Positions 6,538-6,585 of a stretch of DNA of 6,585 nt are shown piece by piece (positions within the stretch are counted from its first letter, which is position 1; every line of letters starts with the position of its first letter). The DNA comes from Anaerolineales bacterium (GTDB taxonomy: Bacteria > Chloroflexota > Anaerolineae > Anaerolineales > Villigracilaceae). The stretch spans positions 1-6,585 of the forward strand of contig JAEURE010000160.1 of assembly GCA_016789485.1 (NCBI GenBank), in the 5' to 3' direction. The translations under genes and the position numbers were made by a program. The notes below the pieces were generated by a model. That model did no database searches. It saw only the letters and a list, made by a program, of their open reading frames with translations, and had not been told where the DNA came from.

Positions 6538-6585
6538 ATGTCATTGCTTCTTCAGGTGAAACCCTGCTCGCATTGGCATAAGGAA
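6538..6585 (+). other. Unassigned right edge; possible start of a further gene
   Basis: An ATG immediately follows the TAG of exporter subunit 2 and stays open to the edge (MSLLLQVKPCSHWHKE), but it lacks a clear Shine-Dalgarno and resembles nothing I know. The first ten bases, ATGTCATTGC, are identical to 2906-2915 at the left arm of the inverted repeat, so a partial repeat copy is an alternative. No terminator is visible before the edge, so the operon may continue. Confidence 0.2.

Noticed and set aside
6540..6581. Alternate frame reading VIASSGETLLALA then stop at the right edge
   Set aside because: It looks protein-like but has no start codon or ribosome-binding site of its own and is continuous only with the out-of-frame end of the exporter gene.
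1..6585. CRISPR array, tRNA, rRNA or insertion sequence
   Set aside because: I saw no regularly spaced direct repeats, cloverleaf-like segment, rRNA-like stretch, transposase coding or terminal inverted repeats.

Overview
The window looks like chromosomal DNA of roughly balanced base composition. Its gene style suggests a Chloroflexota bacterium, perhaps class Anaerolineae. That placement is an impression from protein character (the ABC1-kinase wording, the small charged protein, the heterodimeric exporter); nothing in the window is phylogenetically decisive.

Left part. The 5' portion of an NAD(P)H-hydrate repair gene (YjeF N-terminal domain) runs off the left edge on the minus strand (1-428). 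Divergent from it, with its own extended -10 promoter and a strong ribosome-binding site, is a 73-residue charged protein of unknown function built from two copies of a 15-residue motif (571-792). A strong stem-loop with T runs on both strands (797-831) lies between this gene and the next, convergent one. The next gene is a 564-residue ABC1/UbiB-type kinase-like protein with two C-terminal membrane helices (minus strand, 898-2592).

Right part. The 379-base gap 2593-2971 is the most interesting section. It holds a consensus-like promoter (TTGACA at 2692), an unlisted 22-codon leader ORF with a good Shine-Dalgarno (2763-2831), and four RNA segments that can pair in mutually exclusive ways: an early hairpin (2752-2760 with 2809-2817), an antiterminator (2809-2818 with 2865-2874), and an intrinsic terminator with seven T's (2861-2891). 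This is the architecture of ribosome-mediated transcription attenuation. A further long imperfect inverted repeat (2908-2951) sits just before the first structural gene.

The leader precedes two translationally coupled half-transporters (2972-4735 and 4732-6537, ATGA overlap). Their nucleotide-binding motifs are complementarily degenerate, so together they should form a heterodimeric ABC exporter with one canonical and one degenerate ATP site. The layout of leader peptide, attenuator and heterodimeric exporter parallels Bacillus subtilis bmrB-bmrC-bmrD, where slowed ribosomes on the leader switch on a multidrug exporter. The working interpretation is a translation-stress-inducible exporter operon. 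The last 48 bases cannot be assigned with confidence.
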